Part shown: piece by piece, positions 43,083 to 52,092 of the stretch | Layout: each line of letters starts with the position of its first letter | Position numbering within the stretch: position 1 is the stretch's first letter | Assembly: GCA_959606065.1 (NCBI GenBank) | Contig: CAUHHV010000009.1 | Coordinates: 1 to 64,000 of the forward strand | Direction of reading: 5' to 3' | Length of the DNA stretch: 64,000 nt | Source of the DNA: an uncultured Collinsella sp. | GTDB lineage: Bacteria > Actinomycetota > Coriobacteriia > Coriobacteriales > Coriobacteriaceae | Notes under the pieces: model-generated | What the model was told of the DNA's origin: nothing | The model's input: only the letters and a program-made list of their open reading frames with translations | Database searches by the model: none | Program-made: the position numbers and the translations under genes

Positions 43083-45235
43083 TACGACCCACCGCCCAGA
43101 GCGCCAACCAGCGTGGCGACATCGACGGTGAGCGGGATGGAGCCGCCGCCGGGCAGAGGAATCTCCGCAAGCGTGAACACCGTACCGCTGATGGTGCGTT
43201 CGACTTGATATTCCAACGCCTCGCAAAGCGCCTTGGGATCGGTCACGCCCAACGGAATACTTCGCAGTTTGTCTTGCGCTTGAGAGAGGCCAGCAATGTC
43301 AGACCCCGGGCTCTTAATGACGTTGGCGGAATCAGTCAGCACCGGCTTTCGCAGGCGCAAGTCGCACGGTTCCAAACCCAGCGCCGCCACGGACGCCGAA
43401 ACGGTATCGCCGAGCCACGATGCAATGGAGCCCAACGCGCCGCTGCCCCCTCCTAGGCCTTTAATCATCTCGTCCATAAGTTCGTCGGCCGAACCTTGGA
43501 TGTCTCCGTATCCCACAAGCAGCCGTCCCCAGACATCCATGACGCCGTCGAGCACGCCGGCAACGCCGCCCGAGCGTTCCTTCAATGTCGAGAAAAATCG
43601 CGAAAGCACGTTGTTTTGCGCCGTCGCCCCATCGGGCGCCAGCACCGCGGCAGAGATGGCACCGCGATCGCCAAGTCTGACTGCCGTGTTAAACGAAGAG
43701 TTGAGTTCATCGGAGCTCAAGATGGCACCCGAAACCGCAAAGGCAACCACGCCGTTGCGACCGGGCGGAGCGATACGCGGGCGCTCACCGGAAAGTTCTT
43801 TGATGGCGGTATCGAACGCATTGCCCGCACGGTCGGCTTCGTCCTCGGTCTGACGCTCGAGCTCGAGCTCCTTGTTGCGACAGTCGACGTAGTCCTCCAG
43901 GGCGTCTTTAAACTTGTCAAAGTGATACTCGAAGCCGTTTTCGATAGAGGTTGAAGGCGCCGCAACAGCACCAAGCGACAAAACGCCAAAATGGCATTTG
44001 CTGCATTTATCCTGTCCATCGTAATCGGCAACCGAAGCAAATCCGCTCGGCGTCCCTTTCTTATAGTTAGGGCAGGTCGTCCCGTAATGCAGATACGCCT
44101 TGTCATCGTTCACGCTAGTCGGCCACACCGCATCGGTATAGAGTTCCGTCGCCCGAACCTCATCAGAGTTGCGCGGCAGCAGCGGAATATAGGAGGAAAC
44201 CCTGTCTCCGTTCTCGGTTATATATGCCCGATCGACCTCCGCGTTCGCATAGGTATAAAACGCCTTACGCGCCGCAGACTCTGCCTTCATCTCGACACTC
44301 GAGCCCTGGGGCTTCTCATTTGTCAGACGCCAATGGTAGTAGTCCTTCGCGCGATCAAGGGCAACTTGAGGCTCCCACGTAACGCTCGATGAGTAATGCG
44401 GATTTTGAACACCGGAGAGATCCGATAGGCTTTTTGCGCGCTCCCACATACAAGAACAGCTGCCGACCGAGCCCTTGTCAGACCCACCACAATCCGCCAG
44501 CCAGGCGCGCTCCTTTGCCTTCGCCGTCTCCTCCGAGGCCTTCCGCAGCTCCTCGGCCGCACGCTCTAAATCATCTGATGTGTCTTTAATGGTATCGGTC
44601 GAGATCTCTGACCCCTCGAGCGCAGCGAAGTCAGACTCGGATGTCCTGGGCACGGCAAGCGCCGTACCGGTATAGGTCACACTATCGGTATCCTGCGCCG
44701 ACACCGCCTGCGTGGCACGCGCGGCGATCAGATACGGCAGAGCCGTCTCGATTTTCTGTAAGCCTTCCGATGCGCTTTTGGCAAACTTGTTGCGCGTTTT
44801 AATGATCTCGATCCCGGTGTCGACCATATTGCCGGCAACCGGCTCGGCACCCGGGATGAGGATGGCGACCAGGCCCGTCCCGATCGTGGCAAACCCCGCC
44901 AGCCCCAGACTCAAGATACTCGCATCAACCACCGTGGCAGCCGTGTGATAGGACGACACTACGTTGGCACCCGCCAGAGCGCCGCTATCGGCCGCCACCT
45001 GGGTATCCCCGGCACGCGACATGCTCCATATCGCCGCCGTCGACGAAAACAGCAGCGTGAGCACCACCAAGATGACCACCGCAGAGGAGAGCGTGGTGTA
45101 GGCACCGTCTTCGATAAACAAGTCGATACCGGCTCGACCCATAAAGCCGCCTCGCTTGCGATGGCAGCTCGGACGGTGCGTCAAAACGCGTCTAGACCAG
45201 AAACGCTCAATCCCATGCAGCAATCCACGAATCAT
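43082..45235 (-). CDS. Large TadG-like pilus protein
   Basis: 717 residues. The N-terminus has a transmembrane helix (about 50-73, TLSSAVVILVVLTLLFSSTAAIWSM, in part) followed by GDTQVAADSGALAGANVV, the Tad-like signature of TadG. The rest, more than 600 residues, is extracytoplasmic. It includes two Cys-rich spots, CGGSDKGSVGSCSC and CSKCHFG, that may form disulfides. It has no von Willebrand domain that I can see. It starts at the ATG at 45235 with GGAGGGAGATT ahead, overlapping the upstream gene by 29 bp. It is a candidate adhesive tip or anchoring protein. Confidence 0.8.
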   Translation of the reverse strand: MIRGLLHGIERFWSRRVLTHRPSCHRKRGGFMGRAGIDLFIEDGAYTTLSSAVVILVVLTLLFSSTAAIWSMSRAGDTQVAADSGALAGANVVSSYHTAATVVDASILSLGLAGFATIGTGLVAILIPGAEPVAGNMVDTGIEIIKTRNKFAKSASEGLQKIETALPYLIAARATQAVSAQDTDSVTYTGTALAVPRTSESDFAALEGSEISTDTIKDTSDDLERAAEELRKASEETAKAKERAWLADCGGSDKGSVGSCSCMWERAKSLSDLSGVQNPHYSSSVTWEPQVALDRAKDYYHWRLTNEKPQGSSVEMKAESAARKAFYTYANAEVDRAYITENGDRVSSYIPLLPRNSDEVRATELYTDAVWPTSVNDDKAYLHYGTTCPNYKKGTPSGFASVADYDGQDKCSKCHFGVLSLGAVAAPSTSIENGFEYHFDKFKDALEDYVDCRNKELELERQTEDEADRAGNAFDTAIKELSGERPRIAPPGRNGVVAFAVSGAILSSDELNSSFNTAVRLGDRGAISAAVLAPDGATAQNNVLSRFFSTLKERSGGVAGVLDGVMDVWGRLLVGYGDIQGSADELMDEMIKGLGGGSGALGSIASWLGDTVSASVAALGLEPCDLRLRKPVLTDSANVIKSPGSDIAGLSQAQDKLRSIPLGVTDPKALCEALEYQVERTISGTVFTLAEIPLPGGGSIPLTVDVATLVGALGGGS

Positions 45236-45743
45236 AATCTCCCTCCAGCCATTTGGGACGCGATTGATACGAGACATCGACCTTGAGCTCAACGTAGCCG
45301 CCCTCGGCGGTACCACCCATAGCCTGCGCAAACGCACCGATCACGGGCAACGGCTTGACCTCGCCGGAAACGGACACGGACGAGACGCCATCCGCACCGG
45401 CCCGGCCAAGCTCGATATCCCACGACAACGGCCCGCCGGCATGAAAGATCGAAACGTTGGGCACTGCGGCAAGCCGGCGGCGGGTGAACTCCTTAAGATC
45501 GTCGTCCTCCGCCGTCGTCGTAGTCATGAGCCGCGCGGTCTCGGCGGCGGCAGACTCCATGACCGCGCGCGTATAGAGCAGGCACACCGGTTGTAGTGCG
45601 AGAAGGATGAGCGTCAGAAACGTCGGCAGCAAAAAAGCGGCCTCGACCGTAGACTGCGCCCGGTCCTCGCGCGCGATATCAATACAACGCGATGTCCTTA
45701 GCGCCCGCAGCGGCGTCGATAACCGACGTCGAGGCAACGCCAT
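45207..45743 (-). CDS. TadE-like pseudopilin
   Basis: About 178 residues. The family core REDRAQSTVEAAFLLPTFLTLILLALQPV is a class III pilin-like leader with its glutamate and helix. An extracytoplasmic domain with AVMESAAAETARLMTT follows, the AAETAR-type stretch characteristic of TadE. The start is uncertain: the ATG at 45743 overlaps the preceding small pilin gene by 65 bp and has no good ribosome-binding site, and a non-ATG start nearer the stop of that gene is possible. Member of the Tad operon. Confidence 0.75.
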   Translation of the reverse strand: MALPRRRLSTPLRALRTSRCIDIAREDRAQSTVEAAFLLPTFLTLILLALQPVCLLYTRAVMESAAAETARLMTTTTAEDDDLKEFTRRRLAAVPNVSIFHAGGPLSWDIELGRAGADGVSSVSVSGEVKPLPVIGAFAQAMGGTAEGGYVELKVDVSYQSRPKWLEGDYDSWIAAWD

Positions 45744-45897
45744 GGGATGCCGCCCGCTCAACCAGCGCCGCCAAGCGCCCATCGGTGCCAGCACGCCAAA
45801 GCCCCGCGATCGCCAGCACGATCGATAACAGCGCCACCGTGACGATGGCGTATTCGACCGTTGCCTGGGCAGACTCCTCGCGCAGGACGTCATGCAT
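45679..45897 (-). CDS. Small pilin-like (TadE/Flp-like) protein
   Basis: 72 residues. MHDVLREESAQATVEYAIVTVALLSIVLAIAGLW has the same leader logic as the Flp pilin in this operon (REESAQATVEYAI against QEESAQGTTEYAI), then a hydrophobic helix and a short Ala-rich tail. It would be processed before the TVEYA motif by a prepilin peptidase encoded elsewhere. It may be a second major or minor pilin. It lies 1 bp past the stop of the preceding gene. Confidence 0.75.
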   Translation of the reverse strand: MHDVLREESAQATVEYAIVTVALLSIVLAIAGLWRAGTDGRLAALVERAASHGVASTSVIDAAAGAKDIALY

Positions 45898-45898
45898 T

Positions 45899-46462
45899 TC
45901 ACGATCCCTCCTTTGAGCTTATTGTTTGCGGGACCAGGCGCACGGCGCGCAGACGACACGAAGCATCGCCAGTATCCGCGGCAACCGTCACCATATCGAC
46001 CCAGCCGCGTCCGTCACGCACGATAGCGCCCCACACGTTGCCCTTGATATCGAGATAGCCGCTCAGAGCAAGTTGTGCCGTGGGTACCTCGCGATAGGCA
46101 CGCAGCATATCCGCCGCCGCTTCGGTCATCGGTCGGTCCTCGGACCATGCAAGCCGGACCGCAATCGCGTTGCCCTCAGGCGAATCCGTCGCAGTGCCAG
46201 ACCGCTTGTCGAGCGTCCGCAGAAAGGTTTGCGCCGTGACAGCGACATCCGAATCGTCCGCATCTCGCATCTCATCTTCTTGAGACGCCACCGCCGAATC
46301 TGAGCCCGAATCGGAGGCGGCCCCAGGACGCTGCTGCCGCGCGGCGTTAAGCCCCCAAAGCACCGCCGCTATCGCCACGGTCAGGCAAACAAACACCAGC
46401 AGTACCCCGATGGGGCGCTCGCCCTCTACAGGCTGTTGATGCCCTCGCTGATCGCATCCCAT
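45899..46462 (-). CDS. Tad-operon membrane protein of unknown function
   Basis: 187 residues from the ATG, which overlaps the flp gene by 37 bp; a GTG about 23 codons later is an alternative start. One membrane helix (about 18-40, VLLVFVCLTVAIAAVLWGL) is followed by an acidic linker and a soluble domain of about 110 residues. That domain ends with YLDIKGNVWGAIVRDGRGWVDMVTV. I do not recognise the domain. Position between the pilin and pseudopilin genes suggests an accessory role in pilus biogenesis. Confidence 0.7.
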   Translation of the reverse strand: MGCDQRGHQQPVEGERPIGVLLVFVCLTVAIAAVLWGLNAARQQRPGAASDSGSDSAVASQEDEMRDADDSDVAVTAQTFLRTLDKRSGTATDSPEGNAIAVRLAWSEDRPMTEAAADMLRAYREVPTAQLALSGYLDIKGNVWGAIVRDGRGWVDMVTVAADTGDASCRLRAVRLVPQTISSKEGS

Positions 46463-46659
46463 AGCTCTTTAACCTTGCCTTTAAATGCAACGATGGCAAT
46501 AATCGCGATCACCACAAGTACGCCCACCAAAATGGCGTACTCGGTGGTACCCTGCGCGCTCTCCTCCTGCAACAGCTCCTTGGCATGCTGGCGAGTGTGG
46601 ATCGCCCGGCAAAAAGCCCAGTTCCAAGCCTTGTCAGCAACTTCGACTATCGTGTTCAT
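46426..46659 (-). CDS. flp: Flp-type major pilin
   Basis: 77 residues. A leader of about 36 residues ends in EESAQG. The mature pilin begins TTEYAILVGVLVVIAIIAIVAF, with the conserved glutamate at +3 and tyrosine at +4, then a short amphipathic tail KGKVKELWDAISEGINSL. This is the Flp/Fap pilin that the Tad machinery polymerises. The leader is longer than in Gram-negative Flp proteins. It sits 10 bp past tadC. Confidence 0.93.
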   Translation of the reverse strand: MNTIVEVADKAWNWAFCRAIHTRQHAKELLQEESAQGTTEYAILVGVLVVIAIIAIVAFKGKVKELWDAISEGINSL

Positions 46660-46669
46660 GTATTCCTCC

Positions 46670-47311
46670 CTACATCATCCCGCCTGCTCCCAGCAGCGGG
46701 CCCAATATGGATAGAAGCAACGCCGGCAAGATGAGCGTGCCGGTGGGAATCAGCAGCTTGACGGGCGCACGCTCGATCTCGCGCTCGACCGCGGCGCGAT
46801 GGGCTGCACGGATCTCGCGACTTTGAGCGGCCAGCGTCTCGGCAAGTGGGGCACCCAGGGCGAGCGCCTGCCCCACCGTGATGGCAAAGGTCTCGAGCGC
46901 TCGCACGTCCAGGTCGCGCGCGGCGGCCAACAACTCGTCCTCACGCGTGCCCACGCCCACCTGCCACGCCATGCAGGCCCGCTCAAGGCGAAGAGCCAGC
47001 ACTGACCGGCGGTTGGCGCAGAAAATCTCAAGCGCCGCATCAAACGAAAGACCGGCCGAAAGACCCAAGCGAACAACATCGATCATCTCGGACACTTCGC
47101 CGAGCGACACTCGCGCCGGGCCGCCCGCTCCAACCGCGTCCTTCACTCGCGCGGTCAGAGCATCGACCACCGAGCGACCCGCGGCAGCGACCAGCACCGC
47201 CTCGCGCTTGCAGGCCCCCGCGATCTTGCGTGCATCCGCCCGATCCAAACCCGTCGCGACAAATACGCTCAGGGCGCACAGGCAAGCCGCAACTGCAACC
47301 GGGGCGCTCAT
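46670..47311 (-). CDS. tadC: Tad pilus inner-membrane platform protein TadC
   Basis: 213 residues of the GspF/T2SS-F fold. A central helical domain has EMIDVVRLGLSAGLSFDAALEIF and LDVRALETFAITVGQALALGAPLAETLAAQ. Membrane helices are at the N-terminus (SAPVAVAACLCALSVFVATGL) and C-terminus (LLIPTGTLILPALLLSILGPLL). It is shorter than typical TadC (about 300). ATG at 47311 overlaps the stop of tadB (ATGA) and has GTGGAGCT ahead. Confidence 0.88.
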   Translation of the reverse strand: MSAPVAVAACLCALSVFVATGLDRADARKIAGACKREAVLVAAAGRSVVDALTARVKDAVGAGGPARVSLGEVSEMIDVVRLGLSAGLSFDAALEIFCANRRSVLALRLERACMAWQVGVGTREDELLAAARDLDVRALETFAITVGQALALGAPLAETLAAQSREIRAAHRAAVEREIERAPVKLLIPTGTLILPALLLSILGPLLGAGGMM

Positions 47312-48234
47312 AGCTCCACCCGCATAATGCGCCGGATAACCACCAGAGCAACGGCGTTGAGGGCAAGACCCAGCACCACAGCGCCCGCGCCGGCAGGCGT
47401 CGCAAGACCGCGACGAAAATCTGCCGAAAGCAGCGCCAACACCGCGCACATGCCCGCCGGCATCGCCGCGACCATATGCGCAGACATGCGAGCCTGCGAC
47501 GTCTTAACATCCAGGCGGCGCTTGAGCTCAATGCGCTCCCCCACCATGCTCGACGCCTCGGACAGTAAGTCGGCAAGCGGAGCGCCGGTGCGCTGAGACA
47601 CCTTAAGCGCCAAGGTCACAAGCGAAAGACCGGGGGCGTCGATACGCACGAGCAAGTCATCGAGCGCGTCGGTCGCCGAGATGCCGCAATCGATCGCCGC
47701 CGCCACCCGCAAAAACTCGGTATGCACTGGCTCTTGCGCATGAGCGCCCACAAAGCGCATGCCCTGGGCCAGCGAATGTCCCGAGGCAAGCGACATGGAA
47801 AGTGCGGTAAACGCCTCGGGCATTGCCTCTTCTGCATCGTGTTGCTCGCGCCGGCTCTCAAAGCCATCCCGAGCGGCACCAACGGCAAACGGAGCAACAA
47901 GTCCCAAGGCAAATCCGAGGGGCGATAACGACACCATCGTTAGTAAAACGCAGCAGACACCGCTCGATAGCAGCAGAAACGCCAAACGTCCCGAAGCATC
48001 TTCGATCACGAGGCCAAGGCGATGCGCCGGAGCCAGCGATGCCCACGAACGGGCGATCTTTTTCAGCAGATCGTTTTCCACCAGCTCACGCGGCAGCTTC
48101 TCTGCCACCGCCTCGAGCGCCCGACGTGCCAGCTCCGCCGGCGGTACCTGCGGCACACGAGGTTCCGCCCCGCACGCCGTCGCGACAGAAAGCCCCGCCA
48201 AGCCCCCTACGACGAGGGGCACAGCGATCTCCAT
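47308..48234 (-). CDS. tadB: Tad pilus inner-membrane platform protein TadB
   Basis: 308 residues. The GspF-like core shows AMPEAFTALSMSLASGHSLAQGMRFVGAHA (about 138-167) and ALKVSQRTGAPLADLLSEASSMVGERIELKRRLDVKTSQARMSAHM. Hydrophobic helices are near 5-22, 88-122 and 260-305. It pairs with TadC as the rotary platform under the TadA ATPase. It overlaps tadA by 28 bp; GAGGTGG lies before the ATG. Confidence 0.9.
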   Translation of the reverse strand: MEIAVPLVVGGLAGLSVATACGAEPRVPQVPPAELARRALEAVAEKLPRELVENDLLKKIARSWASLAPAHRLGLVIEDASGRLAFLLLSSGVCCVLLTMVSLSPLGFALGLVAPFAVGAARDGFESRREQHDAEEAMPEAFTALSMSLASGHSLAQGMRFVGAHAQEPVHTEFLRVAAAIDCGISATDALDDLLVRIDAPGLSLVTLALKVSQRTGAPLADLLSEASSMVGERIELKRRLDVKTSQARMSAHMVAAMPAGMCAVLALLSADFRRGLATPAGAGAVVLGLALNAVALVVIRRIMRVEL

Positions 48235-49535
48235 TCGTCCACCTCCTCTTGTGTGAGCGTCCCCGACCGCAGGCCTTCTGCGACAAACGGCGGCTCGCGG
48301 TCAAGCGTCCAGGTGCGCTCGGCGGCATCGAACGTCACATAGCGCTCGAGCTCTACGCCGCCCGATGCGGCGCGTCGCACCCCCGAATACGAGGAGACGA
48401 AACGCCTGCCATCGGCGTGGCGCTCGGACATCACGATGCCGTCGAGCGCCATGGCAATCTGCTCCTCGATGAGCTCGCTCGGCAGATCGATGCCATAACG
48501 CGCAAGCAACGTCAGACGCACCACGGTCTCCTGTTCTGAACCCGCATGAAGTGTGGTGAGCGACCCGTCGTGGCCCGTGTTCATGGCCTGCAACATGTCG
48601 CAGCACTCGGCACCACGCACCTCGCCCACCACGATGCGGTCGGGGCGCATGCGCAGGGCATTAGTTACCAGGTCGCGGATCGTCACCGCGCCCTCACCCT
48701 CAATTGAGGCCTCGCGCTCCTCTAGGCGCACCACGTGCGGATGATGCGCAAACTTGAGCTCGGCAGAGTCCTCGATCGTCACGATGCGCTCGCCGGTGGA
48801 AATCTCACATGACAACGCGTTGAGCAGGGTGGTCTTACCAGATCCCGTGCCTCCCGCAACCGCCAGGTCCTGTCGCAGCGACACCGCACACGACAGCAGC
48901 TGCGCATACCAAAGCGGCAGCGATCCCAACCCCACGAGCTCGTCCAGCGAGCAGATACGGTCCGAGAACTTTCGGATGGTGAGAATCGGTCCGTCAATCG
49001 CCACAGGCGGAATCACCGCGTTGACGCGATAGCCCGTTTTGAGGCGGGCGTTGACGATGGGGCTACGCTCGTCGATACGACGGCCGAGCGGCGAGATAAT
49101 GCGGTCGATAAGCACACGGATCTGCTCATCATCCTCAAACGCATGCTCGATGGGGTACAAGACGCCGCCGCGTTCAAAGAAAGCCGAGCGACAGCCGTTG
49201 ATCATGATCTCGGTAACGGTGTCGTCCTCGATGAGCGGCTGCAACGGCCCCAAGCCCACCACGTCATCCAAAATCTCGTCGATGATGGTTTCGCGCTCGA
49301 GCGTCGCGAGATCGGTCGGCTCCTCAACATTGAGCGCCGCCTCCACCGCGGGACGCAATTCCGAGCGGGCAAGTGCCGGGTCGATATAGGCGCTGATACG
49401 CGCCACTTCGTCGTAACCCATGCGGTCCATCACGGCGCGCTTGGTGCGTCGTTTCACCGCGCGGCGACGCCCCGCATCTACAGGCGCTGCCGCCGCTGCA
49501 GCGCCGGCAGCCTTAATCCTCGTTTGCAGGCTCAT
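48207..49535 (-). CDS. tadA: Tad pilus assembly ATPase TadA/CpaF
   Basis: 442 residues of the secretion-ATPase superfamily. Walker [19 protein letters not shown] lies near 227-244. The Asp/His boxes follow in [35 protein letters not shown], and the Asp-rich [20 protein letters not shown] is present. The N-terminal domain includes a [24 protein letters not shown] segment typical of CpaF. It hydrolyses ATP to drive pilus extension, and possibly retraction. It overlaps tadZ by 4 bp. Confidence 0.95.
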   Translation of the reverse strand: MSLQTRIKAAGAAAAAAPVDAGRRRAVKRRTKRAVMDRMGYDEVARISAYIDPALARSELRPAVEAALNVEEPTDLATLERETIIDEILDDVVGLGPLQPLIEDDTVTEIMINGCRSAFFERGGVLYPIEHAFEDDEQIRVLIDRIISPLGRRIDERSPIVNARLKTGYRVNAVIPPVAIDGPILTIRKFSDRICSLDELVGLGSLPLWYAQLLSCAVSLRQDLAVAGGTGSGKTTLLNALSCEISTGERIVTIEDSAELKFAHHPHVVRLEEREASIEGEGAVTIRDLVTNALRMRPDRIVVGEVRGAECCDMLQAMNTGHDGSLTTLHAGSEQETVVRLTLLARYGIDLPSELIEEQIAMALDGIVMSERHADGRRFVSSYSGVRRAASGGVELERYVTFDAAERTWTLDREPPFVAEGLRSGTLTQEEVDEWRSLCPSS

Positions 49536-51181
49536 CGCTGATCACCCTCGCGCGACCAGGGAAGGCGGATACGCGGGCGTTCGGTACGCGTTGCACGGTC
49601 GGCGACCATATCGCTCCAAGGGCCGACGGCGCACCCCAGTTCCACGAGCATCTCGCGCGTGGCCTCGCGCATGCTAGTCGCAAAAGCACTGGTCTGCCCC
49701 ACCGCCTCGTCAGCGCGCCCAAACGCCATGAGCGCGGCGAGATCCTGCCCGCCATCGGCGATACGAATCTTGGAGCTCAACGCACAGGCAATCTCAAAGC
49801 GCATGGCGACGTCCTCGTCTGCCCCGCGCGCACCGAACCGGTTGAACACGGCGCTCATACGCGTGCGCGGCACACCTACTCGACTTGCCAGTTCGATGAC
49901 GCGCGACGCCGATGTCGCGGACGACACCGCCGCATCGCCAACGACCAGGCAACGGTCGCTCGCCGCCACCGCAGCCGCCACGGCGTCGCCCCAAAAGACC
50001 GAGGTATCGATAAAGACCACGTCGGATTCGCGACGCAGAACATCAAGCAGTAGCTCCACCGGACGCGCCATGAGCTCGGCTTGCTCGGGCGCCGCGACGG
50101 GACCCCAGAGCGTAACGCCCGGCGCCACGCGCATCGATGTGGCTACGATATCCGGCTCGGTGAGCGCGCCCGCCGCCGATGGCTCGATAAGTGCCGCCAT
50201 ATCGCGCGGAGCATCGACGCCTAACAAGTCGTAAAGGTTTCCAAACATCAGGTCCAGGTCGAGCACGGCGGCACGCAAGCCCAACAGCGACGATGTGTGT
50301 GCCATGGCGGCAACGATCGTCGACTTGCCGCAACCGCCCGAACCCGAAATAGCGCAGATGACTGGAGCTCGATGCGGCGGAGCGGTAGCGTCTGCCGGCG
50401 GCATCGGAGGCGGCGGGGCGGGCGTCGGTGACAGCGTCCCCGTCTCCCCCGCCGCAACCACGTGCTGCGTCCAAGCCGGCATGGCTGCTTGTTCGGTCTG
50501 CGAGGCAGGCTCGTTCTGCGCAATCTGCTCATGCTGCATCAGCGACAACTCGCCGCACCCGGCAAGGCCCTCAACTTCGTCGAGTTCATCCGCCAGATTC
50601 ACGCCGTGCACGTATCCCATATCTACTGCCGGGGAGTCGCCAGCATGCTGCGCCGGCCCTCCAGCGTCATCGTATACAAGGGGGTTCCGGGGGCGCCGAC
50701 CATGCTCGGCTTCCGCTTTTCCATAATCATCAACACGCGGGCCTCTTGTAGCGCGAGGCGCCCCGGGTTCCCTATCAACAAAAGCATCGGGCTCAATCGT
50801 CATGCGCCGATCGGAATCAACCGCTCCCTCGCCCGCGCGCCCGTTGCCGCATATACTGTGTGCAGCGATGACCTCGGTCGCCCCCGCGCGAAACAGCCCC
50901 TCGATATCCGACGGATCGAGCGCTTCTATCAACACGACCACGCGACTCACGCGGCCTTCGGCCGTCAGGCGCGCAACAGTCTTGCGCACATCTTCGGTAT
51001 CAAACAGAGACGCCGCGATGATGGCAGCCCCGCGGCGCGACGGAAACGCCCGCGCCATGGAAACCAGCCCGTCCAGGTCACCCACGCGAAGCACCTGTGC
51101 ACCCGCATCACGGCCCTCGACTTCCCGCTGCAACAGCCCGTAATCGCCGCACGCGCAGCACGCAAGCCAGATCGCCTTCAT
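49532..51181 (-). CDS. tadZ: TadZ/CpaE-like pilus localisation ATPase
   Basis: 549 residues. An N-terminal atypical receiver domain (about 1-115) has lost the phospho-acceptor pattern. A long disordered linker rich in Pro and acidic residues (about 120-270, with PTPAPPPPMPP) follows, then a ParA/MinD-type ATPase domain with the Walker A ISGSGGCGKSTIVAAMAH and VLDLDLMFGNLYDLLG. TadZ/CpaE proteins recruit the pilus machine to a cell site. The linker is unusually long, making the protein about 150 residues larger than typical. The ATG at 51181 shares one base with the stop codon of cpaB. Confidence 0.87.
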   Translation of the reverse strand: MKAIWLACCACGDYGLLQREVEGRDAGAQVLRVGDLDGLVSMARAFPSRRGAAIIAASLFDTEDVRKTVARLTAEGRVSRVVVLIEALDPSDIEGLFRAGATEVIAAHSICGNGRAGEGAVDSDRRMTIEPDAFVDREPGAPRATRGPRVDDYGKAEAEHGRRPRNPLVYDDAGGPAQHAGDSPAVDMGYVHGVNLADELDEVEGLAGCGELSLMQHEQIAQNEPASQTEQAAMPAWTQHVVAAGETGTLSPTPAPPPPMPPADATAPPHRAPVICAISGSGGCGKSTIVAAMAHTSSLLGLRAAVLDLDLMFGNLYDLLGVDAPRDMAALIEPSAAGALTEPDIVATSMRVAPGVTLWGPVAAPEQAELMARPVELLLDVLRRESDVVFIDTSVFWGDAVAAAVAASDRCLVVGDAAVSSATSASRVIELASRVGVPRTRMSAVFNRFGARGADEDVAMRFEIACALSSKIRIADGGQDLAALMAFGRADEAVGQTSAFATSMREATREMLVELGCAVGPWSDMVADRATRTERPRIRLPWSREGDQR

Positions 51182-51840
51182 CACTCGTCGCCTCCGCTCT
51201 TTTTGCCGCGCGCCGTGGCGGGAATCGTCAAGCTGACCGTTCCCTTGCCCGAGGCTCCCAGCAGTTCCTTGACGTCTTCGGGGTCAGCCGCCAGCGTCAC
51301 CCATTCGATCTTGCCCTCGCGCGTGGCACCGGAATCCTCACTGGTATCGATCACGTACGCGCCGCACAGCCGATCGGTCACGCCGTCTTTTTGCACATAC
51401 ACATCCACGTAGCTGCCCACGCCCGTAGCACCGCCGACCGAGTGCTCGGCATCGACCGCCACCGAAACGGCGACCTTGCCCTTAGGCACCTCGAGCTTGC
51501 GGCTCTCGGCCTTGGTGTAGACATTGCAGATCACGGCGTTTTTGGGAATACGCGAAGTCGTCACGTCGCCGCGCACCTGGCGCAGCTCGGTCGCTGCGTC
51601 ACGCGGCAGCAGGCTCGTCAGCCATTCCTGGGTTATGACATTGGTCTCATCGAGGGTCTCGCCCACATCGATATCGCGCGCCGCGACGCAAACTTCGACG
51701 CGATCGCCACCGTACTTGGCCAAGGTCTCAGCCTGGACCTGTTCGGCTTGCGAGCGGATCGACGAGCCGTAAACCATGCAGAGCAGAGCAGCGAGCACGC
51801 CCGCGACCAGACTGATGGCGATGCGCTTGCTCTTGTTCAC
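51181..51840 (-). CDS. cpaB: CpaB/RcpC-like SAF-domain pilus protein
   Basis: 219 residues. An N-terminal membrane anchor (about 5-27) is followed by a SAF domain (VEVCVAARDIDVGETLDETNVITQEWL) and a C-terminal RcpC-like domain (GSYVDVYVQKDGVTDRLCGAYVID). The start is the GTG at 51840, preceded by AGGAGCGGCC. It is the first gene of the Tad operon. There is no secretin gene (rcpA/cpaC), as expected for a single-membrane cell. The prepilin peptidase is not in the window. Confidence 0.87.
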   Translation of the reverse strand: MNKSKRIAISLVAGVLAALLCMVYGSSIRSQAEQVQAETLAKYGGDRVEVCVAARDIDVGETLDETNVITQEWLTSLLPRDAATELRQVRGDVTTSRIPKNAVICNVYTKAESRKLEVPKGKVAVSVAVDAEHSVGGATGVGSYVDVYVQKDGVTDRLCGAYVIDTSEDSGATREGKIEWVTLAADPEDVKELLGASGKGTVSLTIPATARGKKSGGDE

Positions 51841-52046
51841 GGCCGCTCCTCTCATGGCAGTGCCGGGCGAATGCCCGTACCACCATTGTCTGGGCGGTCA
51901 GAGTGCAAAGCGGCGCAATCGCAATCTTGGTTTTCGATGTCAAACCAATCGCTGACCAAAAGCTGACCAGCCCGTCAAGCTCGTGGCAAGGTTTTGGTCA
52001 GCACGTCAGCAAACTGCATGTTTCGAGGCTTTTCCACAGCAAAAAA

Positions 52047-52074
52047 GCCGTCTCCCGAACAGTTGGGAGACGGC
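52047..52074 (-). terminator. Intrinsic terminator of rsgA
   Basis: GCCGTCTCCC-AACTGTTC-GGGAGACGGC followed by TTTTTT on the minus strand, 19 bp past the rsgA stop codon and before the Tad operon. Confidence 0.95.
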
Positions 52075-52092
52075 TGTCATAGGAAAAATCAA

